The notes under the pieces are model-generated. The model saw only the letters and a list, made by a program, of their open reading frames with translations, was not told the origin of the DNA and did not search any database. A stretch of 64,000 nt of DNA from Bacteroidales bacterium UBA3743 (GTDB lineage Bacteria > Bacteroidota > Bacteroidia > Bacteroidales > Paludibacteraceae). Below, one piece after another: positions 34,301 through 42,080 of this stretch (its first letter is position 1; each line of letters starts with the position of its first letter). The stretch covers positions 43,906-107,905 of the forward strand of contig DFGT01000002.1 in assembly GCA_002371265.1 (NCBI GenBank), given 5' to 3'. A program made the translations under genes and the position numbers.

Positions 34301-36283
34301 ATGCATTTGTATCGCTTTTACGTAAAATATCTCTCAATTGCATTGATCCTGATTTCAATTTTGCTGCCGGTTCAGCATGCAAAATCGCAGATCAACACCG
34401 ACCGTGTGATGTCGATAGGAAAGAATGCTCTCTATTTTGAGGACTATGTTTTGGCTATGCAATATTTTAATGTCGTGATTGGTGCGAAACCCTATCTTGC
34501 CGAACCATATTTCTGTCGAGCGGTAGCCAAAATCAATCTTGAGGATTATGTAGGAGCTGACGCGGATTGCTCTTTGGCTCTTGAAAGAAACCCTTTCATT
34601 GTGAGCGCTTACCATTGCCGTGGAGTGGCTCGCCTTAATATCGGGAAATACGAGGATGCGTTGGCTGACTTTGTCAAGGGATTGGAGCTCGACGAGTATA
34701 ATTCGGCACTCACCACCTGCAAAGGAATCGCTTACGTGCAGATGAAGAAATATGAAGAGGCTAGGAAGGCTTTCTCAGACGCCCTTCACAAAACGACAAA
34801 TAAGGGGCCGATTTACATCTATCGAGCAAAATCCAACATAATGGCTGGCGACACTGTCGCTGCCTTGGATGATGTGGAGAAATCGTTGGCGTTGGATAAA
34901 TATGATGCCGACGCGTATGCTTTCCGCGGTATGATCAGATATCTCAAGAAAGACTTTAAGGATGCTGTGGCAGATTACGATGAGGCTCTTCGTCTTGTTG
35001 GCAAACGTGCTGATCTGTATGTCAACCGTGGTATCGCGCGTTATGAAATGAATGATTTGCAGGGTGCTATGTCCGACTATGACGCTGTGGTGGCTCTCGA
35101 CGAAGACAATGTGGTGGCAAGATTCAACCGTGGACTGCTGCGTATGGAGGTGGGCAACTGGAACGGGGCTGAGCAGGATTTCGCTCATGTCATACTTGTG
35201 GAGCCGGACAACGATATGGCGATCTACAACCGTGGCATCATCCGTAGCCATATCGGCAATTATAAAGGTGCAATTGAGGATTTCACCAACATCATAAATG
35301 AATATCCGGATTTCGCTCAGGGATATTACGCTAGGGCCGAGGCTAAAAGACGTCGACTTGATGAAAAGGGAGCCCGACTCGACTATAACACTGGTTATGT
35401 GCTCGAACATAAACAGAAAGAGGAAAAACAGGATAGTCTGAAGACACGAAAGAAGAAGGACAAGAGTATCAAGAAATACAACCGCTTGATTGCCGCTGAT
35501 CCCGAAGATGAGCAAAGAAGAGTGGCATACAAGACCAACTACCGTGGCAAAGTGCAGAACGTGAATGCGGAAATCACTCTGCAGCCTAACTATATCCCGT
35601 CTTACTATGCGGATAAAAAAGAGGTGGGCGGTGTGGCCTACAGCCTGTTTGTCAAGCATGTCGAGCAGACCTACAAACTGCCACGTCAATTGTATCTTGT
35701 GACGAATACTGAGAAACTTTCGGAGCGTCAGGTATATGAGCATTTTGAGAGTATCAAGCGTGCCGACAGCAAGAATGGATGGGTGGATAAAAACAAGCTT
35801 CTTGCCCGTGCACTCGATTATGCGAGTGTGCAGGATTATGCCGCCGCCTATGATGATCTGAACGCATATGTCCAGATCGACAAGAACGAACCGTTCGTCT
35901 ACTTCTTCATCGCGGAAATGCTTGTGATGAAATATAAGGCGTTGGGCGACGGTGATGAGAATGCTATGATGAAGAGCGCGATTCTTAAACTTGCTCTCGA
36001 CAATTATGAACTGTGCGAAAGGCTCGCTCCCGACTTCGCATATTGCTATTATAATGAGGCAAATGTGAGAGTTATGTTAAAAGATTACTCAGAAGCTATT
36101 GTAAAATATACAAAAGCATTAACTTTGTCTCCAGACTTGGCCGAGGCTTATTTCAATCGTGGCCTGACTTTCATCTACACCAACAAAAATGATGAGGGCA
36201 TATCAGATTTGAGCAAGGCTGGAGAACGAGGAATTTATTCGGCTTACAATGTGATAAAGAGATATTCCGAAAATAAAAAGTGA
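34301..36283 (+). CDS. Periplasmic TPR-repeat protein
   Basis: 660 residues from the ATG at 34301; the open frame extends left into the gltX region but that part is antisense to gltX. Signal peptide (to AKSQ, ~30). About ten tetratricopeptide repeats in two blocks (~35-370 and ~480-655), e.g. AYHCRGVARLNIGKYEDALADFVKGLELD and YYNEANVRVMLKDYSEAIVKYTKALTLSPD. Between them sits a charged segment (KQKEEKQDSLKTRKKKDKSIKK) and a less regular region. TPR arrays bind protein partners. The DUF3078 gene follows 74 bases later, probably in one transcript. Confidence 0.85.
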   Translation: MHLYRFYVKYLSIALILISILLPVQHAKSQINTDRVMSIGKNALYFEDYVLAMQYFNVVIGAKPYLAEPYFCRAVAKINLEDYVGADADCSLALERNPFIVSAYHCRGVARLNIGKYEDALADFVKGLELDEYNSALTTCKGIAYVQMKKYEEARKAFSDALHKTTNKGPIYIYRAKSNIMAGDTVAALDDVEKSLALDKYDADAYAFRGMIRYLKKDFKDAVADYDEALRLVGKRADLYVNRGIARYEMNDLQGAMSDYDAVVALDEDNVVARFNRGLLRMEVGNWNGAEQDFAHVILVEPDNDMAIYNRGIIRSHIGNYKGAIEDFTNIINEYPDFAQGYYARAEAKRRRLDEKGARLDYNTGYVLEHKQKEEKQDSLKTRKKKDKSIKKYNRLIAADPEDEQRRVAYKTNYRGKVQNVNAEITLQPNYIPSYYADKKEVGGVAYSLFVKHVEQTYKLPRQLYLVTNTEKLSERQVYEHFESIKRADSKNGWVDKNKLLARALDYASVQDYAAAYDDLNAYVQIDKNEPFVYFFIAEMLVMKYKALGDGDENAMMKSAILKLALDNYELCERLAPDFAYCYYNEANVRVMLKDYSEAIVKYTKALTLSPDLAEAYFNRGLTFIYTNKNDEGISDLSKAGERGIYSAYNVIKRYSENKK

Positions 36284-36357
36284 TTTCTCTCGATTGTCTG
36301 GTGAGGGATGTGAAGATGGTGATCGAAAGACAATGGAGATTATTGTAATGTGATATT

Positions 36358-38043
36358 GTGAAAAGACAAAGTAAGATTATGGTTATTGTGAAGGTGGCAT
36401 GCATCCTGTGTATGCTGCTGTCGACGTTGCGTCTTTTGGCTCAGGATTCAATACAGTATAACTACAATCCATTCGTCGTTATTGATTATCTTGACCGGCA
36501 GATGAACGAGTCTAAACCAGCCTCGTATGATGCCTTCAAATATAATCTGCTGAAACAATACGTCTTGGAAAAAGAGTCGCTTGGCGACGAGGTGGCGTAC
36601 GACTCTCTTTCAAAACGTAGTATGCGATACATATATGGAAATGCGTATGGCAGCAGTTCAAATAAATATTCCGGACTTGATGCGATGGAGTCGTCTCTCG
36701 ACTCTGACAAAGAACTTGATCAGTTGCGTATTGAGAATGCCGAACTCAAACGAGAGATCGAGAGACTGGAGTATTATGCCAAGAAGAAAGTTGGCGACAG
36801 AATGTCTACCGCAGAGTTGAAGCAGGCCAACCAATGGGTCGAGAAAATAGTGCAGAAGACGCGAAGAGATGCAGATTCCCTGACTAAGAAACAGATCAAG
36901 TGGGACACATTGTATGCTTTGCCTTATTGTGTGGATACAATCAAGAGCATTGTGCTGACTCCATATTTTTCAGATGACACAGTCAAGTCGGTCTACCTGC
37001 CTGGCTTAACGATGTTTGAGAAAAAATCACGTCGCTACAATTTGAAAAAGGAGATTGACGACCGATTGATGTATTCCATTATTCAAGAGGATCCTTTGAT
37101 TGTGTCGTATTATGGTTTGGAAGACTATGAACCGAGCATTGTAGATTTCTCAGACATGGATATCCGCTACGTCCACTTGGAAGAATCTAATGATCATCAG
37201 CTGAAACTAAACATCAAGAAGAGAGGCCATGGCAATGAGGCTTGGCATAGAAAAGGAAAAATCGGAATTGATTTCTGCGGTTTCTTGGTGTCCAACTGGG
37301 CAAGTGGAGGTAAAAACAACATGACTTTTTCAGGCTCGTTGGCATACGAAGCCATTTATGAAAAGAACCGCATTCTATGGAACAACAAGTTTTCGTGTGT
37401 CCTTGGATTCCTGTTCACATCACAGGATTACGACTCTTTGCGAGCAGTCCGTGTAAATGAGGATGAATTGCTTGCGAATAGCCGCCTGTTATATAAGATG
37501 CTTAACCACAACAGTCTCTATTATGGTTTGATGGATTTGAAAATCAAGACATGTCTGTTTACTGGTTACGACACTTATAATGCAAGCACACCGGCCACTT
37601 CATTTTTGTCGCCAAGCGATGTGTTCTGGGGGCCAGGAATGTATTTCCTGCGAAAAGGAAAGGCTGAGCTGTTTGCTTCTCCTATAAGTGGACGATGGAC
37701 GTGGGTGTTTGGCGACAAACTGGATGCTAAGGAATTTGGTTATGTGGAGGGAGAACGCACCATGCAGGCAGCTCCGGGATTCCGTATAGACTCCAATCTG
37801 AAGTGGCAGTTCTCAAAAGATTTGCGTATATCTACAGGTTTTGAATCATTCCTTCCGTATAAAGGACCATTTAAGGATATGTTGTTCTTGCAATGGGATT
37901 TGACAGGCAAATTCAACATTAATAAATATGTGTCGATGGGATTCAACCTCAAACTCCGTTCTGATGGACATGCCCGTGGCAAGTATCGCGATAAGGCACA
38001 GTGTCAGAGCAAGCAGACTATCGGCTTTACGTATGTGTTCTAA
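36358..38043 (+). CDS. DUF3078-type outer-membrane protein with coiled coil
   Basis: 561 residues from a GTG at 36358 (an ATG seven codons in, at 36379, is equally possible). Signal peptide to ~29, a coiled coil at ~120-145 (KELDQLRIENAELKREIERLEYY), then from ~310 the DUF3078 pattern with the tell-tale SNWASGGKNNMTFSGSLAYEAIYEK. Alternating strands run to the C-terminal IGFTYVF. DUF3078 proteins are Bacteroidetes barrel proteins of unknown role. It is longer than usual because of the N-terminal ~300-residue extension. Confidence 0.78.
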   Translation: MKRQSKIMVIVKVACILCMLLSTLRLLAQDSIQYNYNPFVVIDYLDRQMNESKPASYDAFKYNLLKQYVLEKESLGDEVAYDSLSKRSMRYIYGNAYGSSSNKYSGLDAMESSLDSDKELDQLRIENAELKREIERLEYYAKKKVGDRMSTAELKQANQWVEKIVQKTRRDADSLTKKQIKWDTLYALPYCVDTIKSIVLTPYFSDDTVKSVYLPGLTMFEKKSRRYNLKKEIDDRLMYSIIQEDPLIVSYYGLEDYEPSIVDFSDMDIRYVHLEESNDHQLKLNIKKRGHGNEAWHRKGKIGIDFCGFLVSNWASGGKNNMTFSGSLAYEAIYEKNRILWNNKFSCVLGFLFTSQDYDSLRAVRVNEDELLANSRLLYKMLNHNSLYYGLMDLKIKTCLFTGYDTYNASTPATSFLSPSDVFWGPGMYFLRKGKAELFASPISGRWTWVFGDKLDAKEFGYVEGERTMQAAPGFRIDSNLKWQFSKDLRISTGFESFLPYKGPFKDMLFLQWDLTGKFNINKYVSMGFNLKLRSDGHARGKYRDKAQCQSKQTIGFTYVF

Positions 38044-38187
38044 CGCTTCGGAGTGGAGCGACGAATTTGTTTTCCAAACTTCCTGTACTGCGGATTTTCA
38101 ATGAAAAACTGAAGTGATACTGCGGATTTTCGATAGAAGTATAGTGTTGAATAAATGCAATGATAAAACGAGTAAAAAAATAAAACT

Positions 38188-38454
38188 ATGATTGACGAAT
38201 TGATAAAAACCATCAGATATGCGATGGAGGATCTGGGAGACGAAGATATCCTAAACTACATCGACGAGCATGAGTTGACTGCCGAGACTCCTTTTGATGA
38301 GAATGGTCTGAATTTCGATGAGATGTGTGCCATTGAGCTTATGACTGCGATATCCCAGGATCTGCGTATCGAAATCAAGGACGACGTGGAATTTATGGAC
38401 ATCCTTCTCTACGGCACGATTGGTGAGGCTGCCGACTATTTGAAGGAGTGCTGA
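38188..38454 (+). CDS. Acyl-carrier-protein-like protein lacking the carrier serine
   Basis: 88 acidic residues with an ACP-like layout: helix 1 (MIDELIKTIRYAMEDLG), a loop, NFDEMCAIELMTAISQDLRIEI where ACPs have the DSL...ELV..LE..F.IEI stretch, and a final TIGEAADYLKE. The phosphopantetheine-bearing serine is absent (FDEM in place of DSL), so it cannot carry an acyl chain by the normal route. Upstream (38044-38187) is a 14-base direct repeat, TACTGCGGATTTTC at 38086 and 38118. Followed by family A palindrome. The fold call is from pattern only. Confidence 0.6.
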   Translation: MIDELIKTIRYAMEDLGDEDILNYIDEHELTAETPFDENGLNFDEMCAIELMTAISQDLRIEIKDDVEFMDILLYGTIGEAADYLKEC

Positions 38455-38484
38455 TTGTAATTGTAGAAATTTTATTTTGTGATC

Positions 38485-38516
38485 TTGTAGAGACGCACGG
38501 TCGTGCGTCTCTACAA
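38485..38516. repeat. Dispersed palindrome, family A (copy 2)
   Basis: A 15-bp perfect inverted repeat (TTGTAGAGACGCACG and its complement) around a GT centre. Best copy in the window; it probably also ends the transcript of the ACP-like gene. Confidence 0.85.
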
Positions 38517-38520
38517 TAAT

Positions 38521-38550
38521 AAAAAAAAGGAGAACATTTCTGCTCTCCTT
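38521..38550 (-). terminator. Terminator of the tRNA-Leu gene
   Basis: AAGGAGA/TCTCCTT stem (38527-38533 with 38544-38550) directly abutting the tRNA 3' CCA, followed on the minus strand by eight T. Confidence 0.75.
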
Positions 38551-38635
38551 TGGTGCGGATGACGGGACTCGAACCCACACGTCGCGAGACACTAGATCCT
38601 AAGTCTAGCGCGGCTACCAATTACGCCACATCCGC
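38551..38635 (-). tRNA. tRNA-Leu (anticodon TAG)
   Basis: 85 bases with encoded CCA. Acceptor GCGGATG pairs with CATCCGC. The anticodon loop CTTAGGA gives TAG, flanked by CTAGA/TCTAG. It has the long variable arm of leucine tRNAs and a GGTTCGAGTCC T-loop. Confidence 0.95.
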
Positions 38636-38636
38636 A

Positions 38637-39111
38637 TTTGCGATTGCAAAGGTATAGCCATTTCGTGCGTTCTCCAAATGTTTTGCAGACTTTTTTTGAA
38701 AAATGTTTGTTGCTGTTTGAAATTCAATAAAATAAGAAGTCGCTTAAATTTAATGGATTTGTCCTATTTTATGACGGATATTTCCATCTTTTCCCGTCTG
38801 AAAGACGCTACCGAGCAAAGCGAGAGTAACCCGTAACGAAGTTTCGGGATGAAGTGACAATGATACAAATACTTTGCCTGAAAGGCAATACAATAAGTAC
38901 GGCATTCTCGTCTCTTTTTCTCATAAAAAGGCGAAGCCTTTCTCTGTAAACTTTATGTCTCTGTGGTTTTATTAAATTGTGCTCGCCTACGGCTCGCACG
39001 TGGGGAGAGGTTAGGACGTTCCGTCCTTAACAATCCTCATTTATGACACTCCAACTACCAATTTTCTCCTATTTTTATTTCGTCGAATTGACGTTAATAT
39101 TACTAGATATG
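38637..39111. other. Intergenic region dominated by a repeat element
   Basis: 475 bases with no coding frame. Bases 38795-39041 are the longest copy of the hairpin-mosaic repeat; the flanks (38637-38794 and 39042-39111) are AT-rich without recognisable signals. The 63-residue frame inside is a by-product of the repeat. Confidence 0.7.
38795..39041 (+). repeat. Dispersed hairpin-mosaic element (longest copy)
   Basis: It strings together perfect hairpins with three-base GAA or TTC loops. These are CGTCT-GAA-AGACG (38795-38807), TTGCCT-GAA-AGGCAA (38874-38888), AAAGGC-GAA-GCCTTT (38927-38941) and AGGACG-TTC-CGTCCT (39013-39027). A larger imperfect palindrome GTGCTCGCC-TAC-GGCTCGCAC lies at ~38979. 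Other copies: 29930-30080 (inverted), 23756-23872 (partial), 13824-13858 (end only). Confidence 0.8.
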
Positions 39112-39894
39112 TTATCTTATCTCAAACATATCTGCGTCTTTCCAAACCGGAAATTTTCTGCGGAATTTTTCCAATGCCTCTTTGTCGAATTCCGCAATGA
39201 TGATTTTCTCTTCGTCGTCTGCTGTGGCGAGCGTTTTGCCTTTGAAATCAAAGATGGTGCTCTGCCCGTTGTACTCCAGACATAGATTGTCCACTCCAAT
39301 ACGGTTGGCTCCACACACGTAGGCTTGGTTTTCGATTGCTCTTGCCTTCAACAGTGTCAGCCAACTGTCGATGCGGACTGTAGGCCAGTTTGCCACATTG
39401 ATCAGGATGTCGTAATTGTTTTCTGTGTTGCGCATCCACACAGGGAATCTGACGTCGTAACAGACGCTGAGACTGATGTTCCACCCTTTGTGGCTGACAA
39501 TGGTTTGCTTTTCTCCTCCTGAAAAGGCTTCACGCTCCATGCCGATGGAGAAGAGATGCTTCTTGTCGTAGTGGCTCACATCCCCGTCTTCAGTGACAAA
39601 AAAACAACGGTTGAAGACATTCCCGTCTTCTTTTATTGGCAGCGACCCGCATATCGCCATTCCGTATCTTTTTGCCAAAGACTTGATTTTCGTGAGCGAC
39701 TTGCCAGCCATATCTTCAGCCAGATTATGGGCGTCTGTTGAAAATCCGACGTTGTACATCTCCGGCAAAACAAGAAGATCCAATTTGGGATTCTTCCCGT
39801 CGCCACAATATTTTTTTATTTCTTCTTCGACGCGAATGTTGTTAGCGTCGGGATTCATCCATTGGATGTCGTATTGAAATATTCCGATTCTCAT
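39112..39894 (-). CDS. Nitrilase-superfamily omega-amidase
   Basis: 260 residues, full length for the YafV/Nit2-like branch. The Glu-Lys-Cys triad is Glu45 (LPEMYNVGF), Lys111 (YDKKHLF) and Cys145 (SVCYDVRFPVW). These enzymes hydrolyse omega-amides such as 2-oxoglutaramate, a repair and salvage step that goes with transamination of glutamine or methionine. It lies six bases after the GT4 gene on the same strand, so they are probably one transcript, though no functional link is evident. Confidence 0.9.
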   Translation of the reverse strand: MRIGIFQYDIQWMNPDANNIRVEEEIKKYCGDGKNPKLDLLVLPEMYNVGFSTDAHNLAEDMAGKSLTKIKSLAKRYGMAICGSLPIKEDGNVFNRCFFVTEDGDVSHYDKKHLFSIGMEREAFSGGEKQTIVSHKGWNISLSVCYDVRFPVWMRNTENNYDILINVANWPTVRIDSWLTLLKARAIENQAYVCGANRIGVDNLCLEYNGQSTIFDFKGKTLATADDEEKIIIAEFDKEALEKFRRKFPVWKDADMFEIR

Positions 39895-39900
39895 ATTGTT

Positions 39901-40995
39901 TTATTTGTCAGTTTCCGCCGATTCATAAATCATTTTCAGTTTTTCCTCCTCTTTTTCCCAACACAATTCGGTTGCCACTCTGCTGAATTTCTCATGGTCG
40001 ATTGGCTCGTCGAGCATAGAATTGATTGTATCTGCCAAAGATTTTGGAGAATAGTCGGAGATCAGTTTTCCAGTTTCGTATGTGGCGACGATTCTGTGTA
40101 TTTCCGGAAAATCGGTGGCAAGAATAGGCACATGGCATTGGATCATGTCGAACACACGGTTGGGCAGGGCATAATAGTAGCTCAACCCTTGGTTTTTGAG
40201 CAGACAAACGCCTATCGACGCGCGTCTGGTGATGGAAGCCAGTTCGGCATAGGGAATATGTCCGAGGAATATGATGCGGTCGTTGGCTTTAGTTTTCAGC
40301 TCATCATATAGGTCGCCTTTGCCTGCGACGACGAAAACCGCGTCTTCTCTGACGAAAGGCATAGCGTCGATAATCCATTCCACGCCACGCCCCACGTTGA
40401 CAGCACCTTGGTAGAGTATTATCTTTTTGTCGGCGGGGATAGAGTTTATTGTTGTAGACGGGATGTCATCCAGACATTTGTAGGAAGGCATGTTGCGCAC
40501 CACGTTGAGGTTGACGCCATATCTGTCTTTATAATAGTCTGCGATTGATTGGCAGACGGTGTATCCATGTTTGACTTTGGGCAGGATCCAGTCTTCGATT
40601 TTTGTCCAAACTCCCTTCACAAACTTGCGGTTAGTCACCTCCGGCACCTCCGGGAAAAGTTCGTGCAGATCCACCACAAGAGGTTTGTGACGCAGTTTTG
40701 CGGCAAGGTAAGTGCCGGCAAGAGCGTCGGTGTCGTTAGCCGTGAATATATCCGCGTCGGAGAAAAGGAGATGGAAGAAGAATCTGATGTTGATTTCTGC
40801 GTAGAAGAGGACCCCACGTTTGAAGAATACGTTGAGACGCTTTGTGGCATACTCTTTCTGATATGGTTTGCAAGGACGGCTTTTGCATCCCACCACCTCG
40901 ACTTCATAGCCAAATTTGTGGAGCGACGTCGCCACTTTGTTGACGCGTTGGTCACTTTCAAGGTTGTTTGTGACAGTGAGTGTTATCTTTGTCAT
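39901..40995 (-). CDS. Family 4 glycosyltransferase
   Basis: 364 residues, GT-B fold. N-terminal ESDQRVNKVATSLHKFGYEVEVVGC is the typical acceptor-domain opening (DpRV..A..L...G.eV). The C-terminal donor domain has IILYQGAVNVGRGVEWIIDAM (the YqG....rG.e.li.a pattern) and ALPNRVFDMIQCHVPILATDFPEIHRIV with the glycine-poor EX7E-like region. Likely adds a sugar to a surface polysaccharide or glycolipid; donor unknown. A TATTTTTG element lies at 41022-41029 on the minus strand. Confidence 0.87.
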   Translation of the reverse strand: MTKITLTVTNNLESDQRVNKVATSLHKFGYEVEVVGCKSRPCKPYQKEYATKRLNVFFKRGVLFYAEINIRFFFHLLFSDADIFTANDTDALAGTYLAAKLRHKPLVVDLHELFPEVPEVTNRKFVKGVWTKIEDWILPKVKHGYTVCQSIADYYKDRYGVNLNVVRNMPSYKCLDDIPSTTINSIPADKKIILYQGAVNVGRGVEWIIDAMPFVREDAVFVVAGKGDLYDELKTKANDRIIFLGHIPYAELASITRRASIGVCLLKNQGLSYYYALPNRVFDMIQCHVPILATDFPEIHRIVATYETGKLISDYSPKSLADTINSMLDEPIDHEKFSRVATELCWEKEEEKLKMIYESAETDK

Positions 40996-41091
40996 TATTA
41001 TAGTCTTTCATGTATCACGCACAAAAATAATTTGTTTTTGTGTTTTTTCTCCTTCATTTTTGTATTTTCGCAAAACAAGTTGATAGATAAT

Positions 41092-42027
41092 ATGAAAAAG
41101 ATATTTTCCCATATAGTAGAATTAGTCTTTCTGTTGATGTTAAGTGGCTGTTATGCAGAACAAAAGCATGACTTTGCAGGAATGCCATCGCCGCAAAACG
41201 AGCAAAAACAGAAAGGAAACAGTTTGGAGCAACCCTCTATGTCGACAAAGAAAACAACAAACAAATATGGCACTGCCGACGCGATTGCTGATCTTGCTAA
41301 GATGGGCGTGGGCGATTCTATTTTCATGCATTCCACTCGTCGGGGAAAATACTACCGTCACAAACACTATACTCTTTCGTATAGTGAGAGAGATGAGCAG
41401 GCGGAATGGGTGAGCTACGAATTGACATATGATGAGGTGACTAACACCTCAGCAAAAAAAGAGGATTATTTCAACGACGACCCGATAATAGAGACTGGTT
41501 CGGCCACATATTCTGATTATTCAGGCACCGGCTACGACCGTGGACACATGGCACCGTCGGCAGATTTCCGTTTCGACAAGACAGCTCAGATAGAGTGCTA
41601 TTATATGAGCAATATGAGTCCGCAGGTCCACGCTTTCAATGCAGGACTTTGGAATGATTTGGAGAACATGACCCGTTATTGGGCGAGACTTTATGATAGG
41701 ATTTATATTGTCACTGGCCCGCTTCTGACAGGAAAAGAACAGAAACTTGTGAAGAAGAAAGGCGACCGCACGATCAAGACGAGAGTGTCGATCCCGACGC
41801 ATCATTTCAAGGTGGTGTTTGACTATAGCAATAAGAAACATCCAAAGATGATAGCATTCCTTATGCCTAATGAGAAAAATGTCAAGGGAAAGATAATGGA
41901 TTATGCCATGACAGTAAGAGAATTGGAGAACAAAACAGGCCTGGATTTCTTTAAGAATATGCCAAGAAAGACGCAGGATTATCTGGAAACTTACGTCAAA
42001 AAGAGCGAGTGGCAGACGTATGATTAA
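41092..42027 (+). CDS. NUC1-type nonspecific DNA/RNA endonuclease lipoprotein
   Basis: 311 residues from the ATG at 41092; the frame extends left but is antisense to the GT4 gene. Lipobox LMLSGC with Cys20, then a Lys/Gln/Ser-rich linker. The nuclease has the beta-beta-alpha-metal motif YDRGHMAPSAD (His152 general base), the metal-ligand Asn174 in YYMSNMSPQ and a Glu at ~191. It probably degrades DNA/RNA at the cell surface or periplasm for nutrition. A loose promoter (TTTG, 22 bases, TATTTTCG at 41063-41070) precedes it. Confidence 0.9.
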   Translation: MKKIFSHIVELVFLLMLSGCYAEQKHDFAGMPSPQNEQKQKGNSLEQPSMSTKKTTNKYGTADAIADLAKMGVGDSIFMHSTRRGKYYRHKHYTLSYSERDEQAEWVSYELTYDEVTNTSAKKEDYFNDDPIIETGSATYSDYSGTGYDRGHMAPSADFRFDKTAQIECYYMSNMSPQVHAFNAGLWNDLENMTRYWARLYDRIYIVTGPLLTGKEQKLVKKKGDRTIKTRVSIPTHHFKVVFDYSNKKHPKMIAFLMPNEKNVKGKIMDYAMTVRELENKTGLDFFKNMPRKTQDYLETYVKKSEWQTYD

Positions 42028-42080
42028 TTTTTAACTATTGATTCTTAATAGTAAGAGTAAAAAGTGCTATATTTGCCAGT

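Noticed and set aside
34775..35743. 322-codon frame antisense to the TPR gene
   Set aside because: TPR repeats on the plus strand explain the codon pattern; no domain is visible on the minus strand.
38808..38999. 63-codon frame inside the hairpin-mosaic repeat
   Set aside because: Produced by the repeat; not kept in the other copies.
40549..41091. N-terminal extension of the nuclease gene
   Set aside because: Antisense to the GT4 gene; the ATG at 41092 begins a lipoprotein signal.
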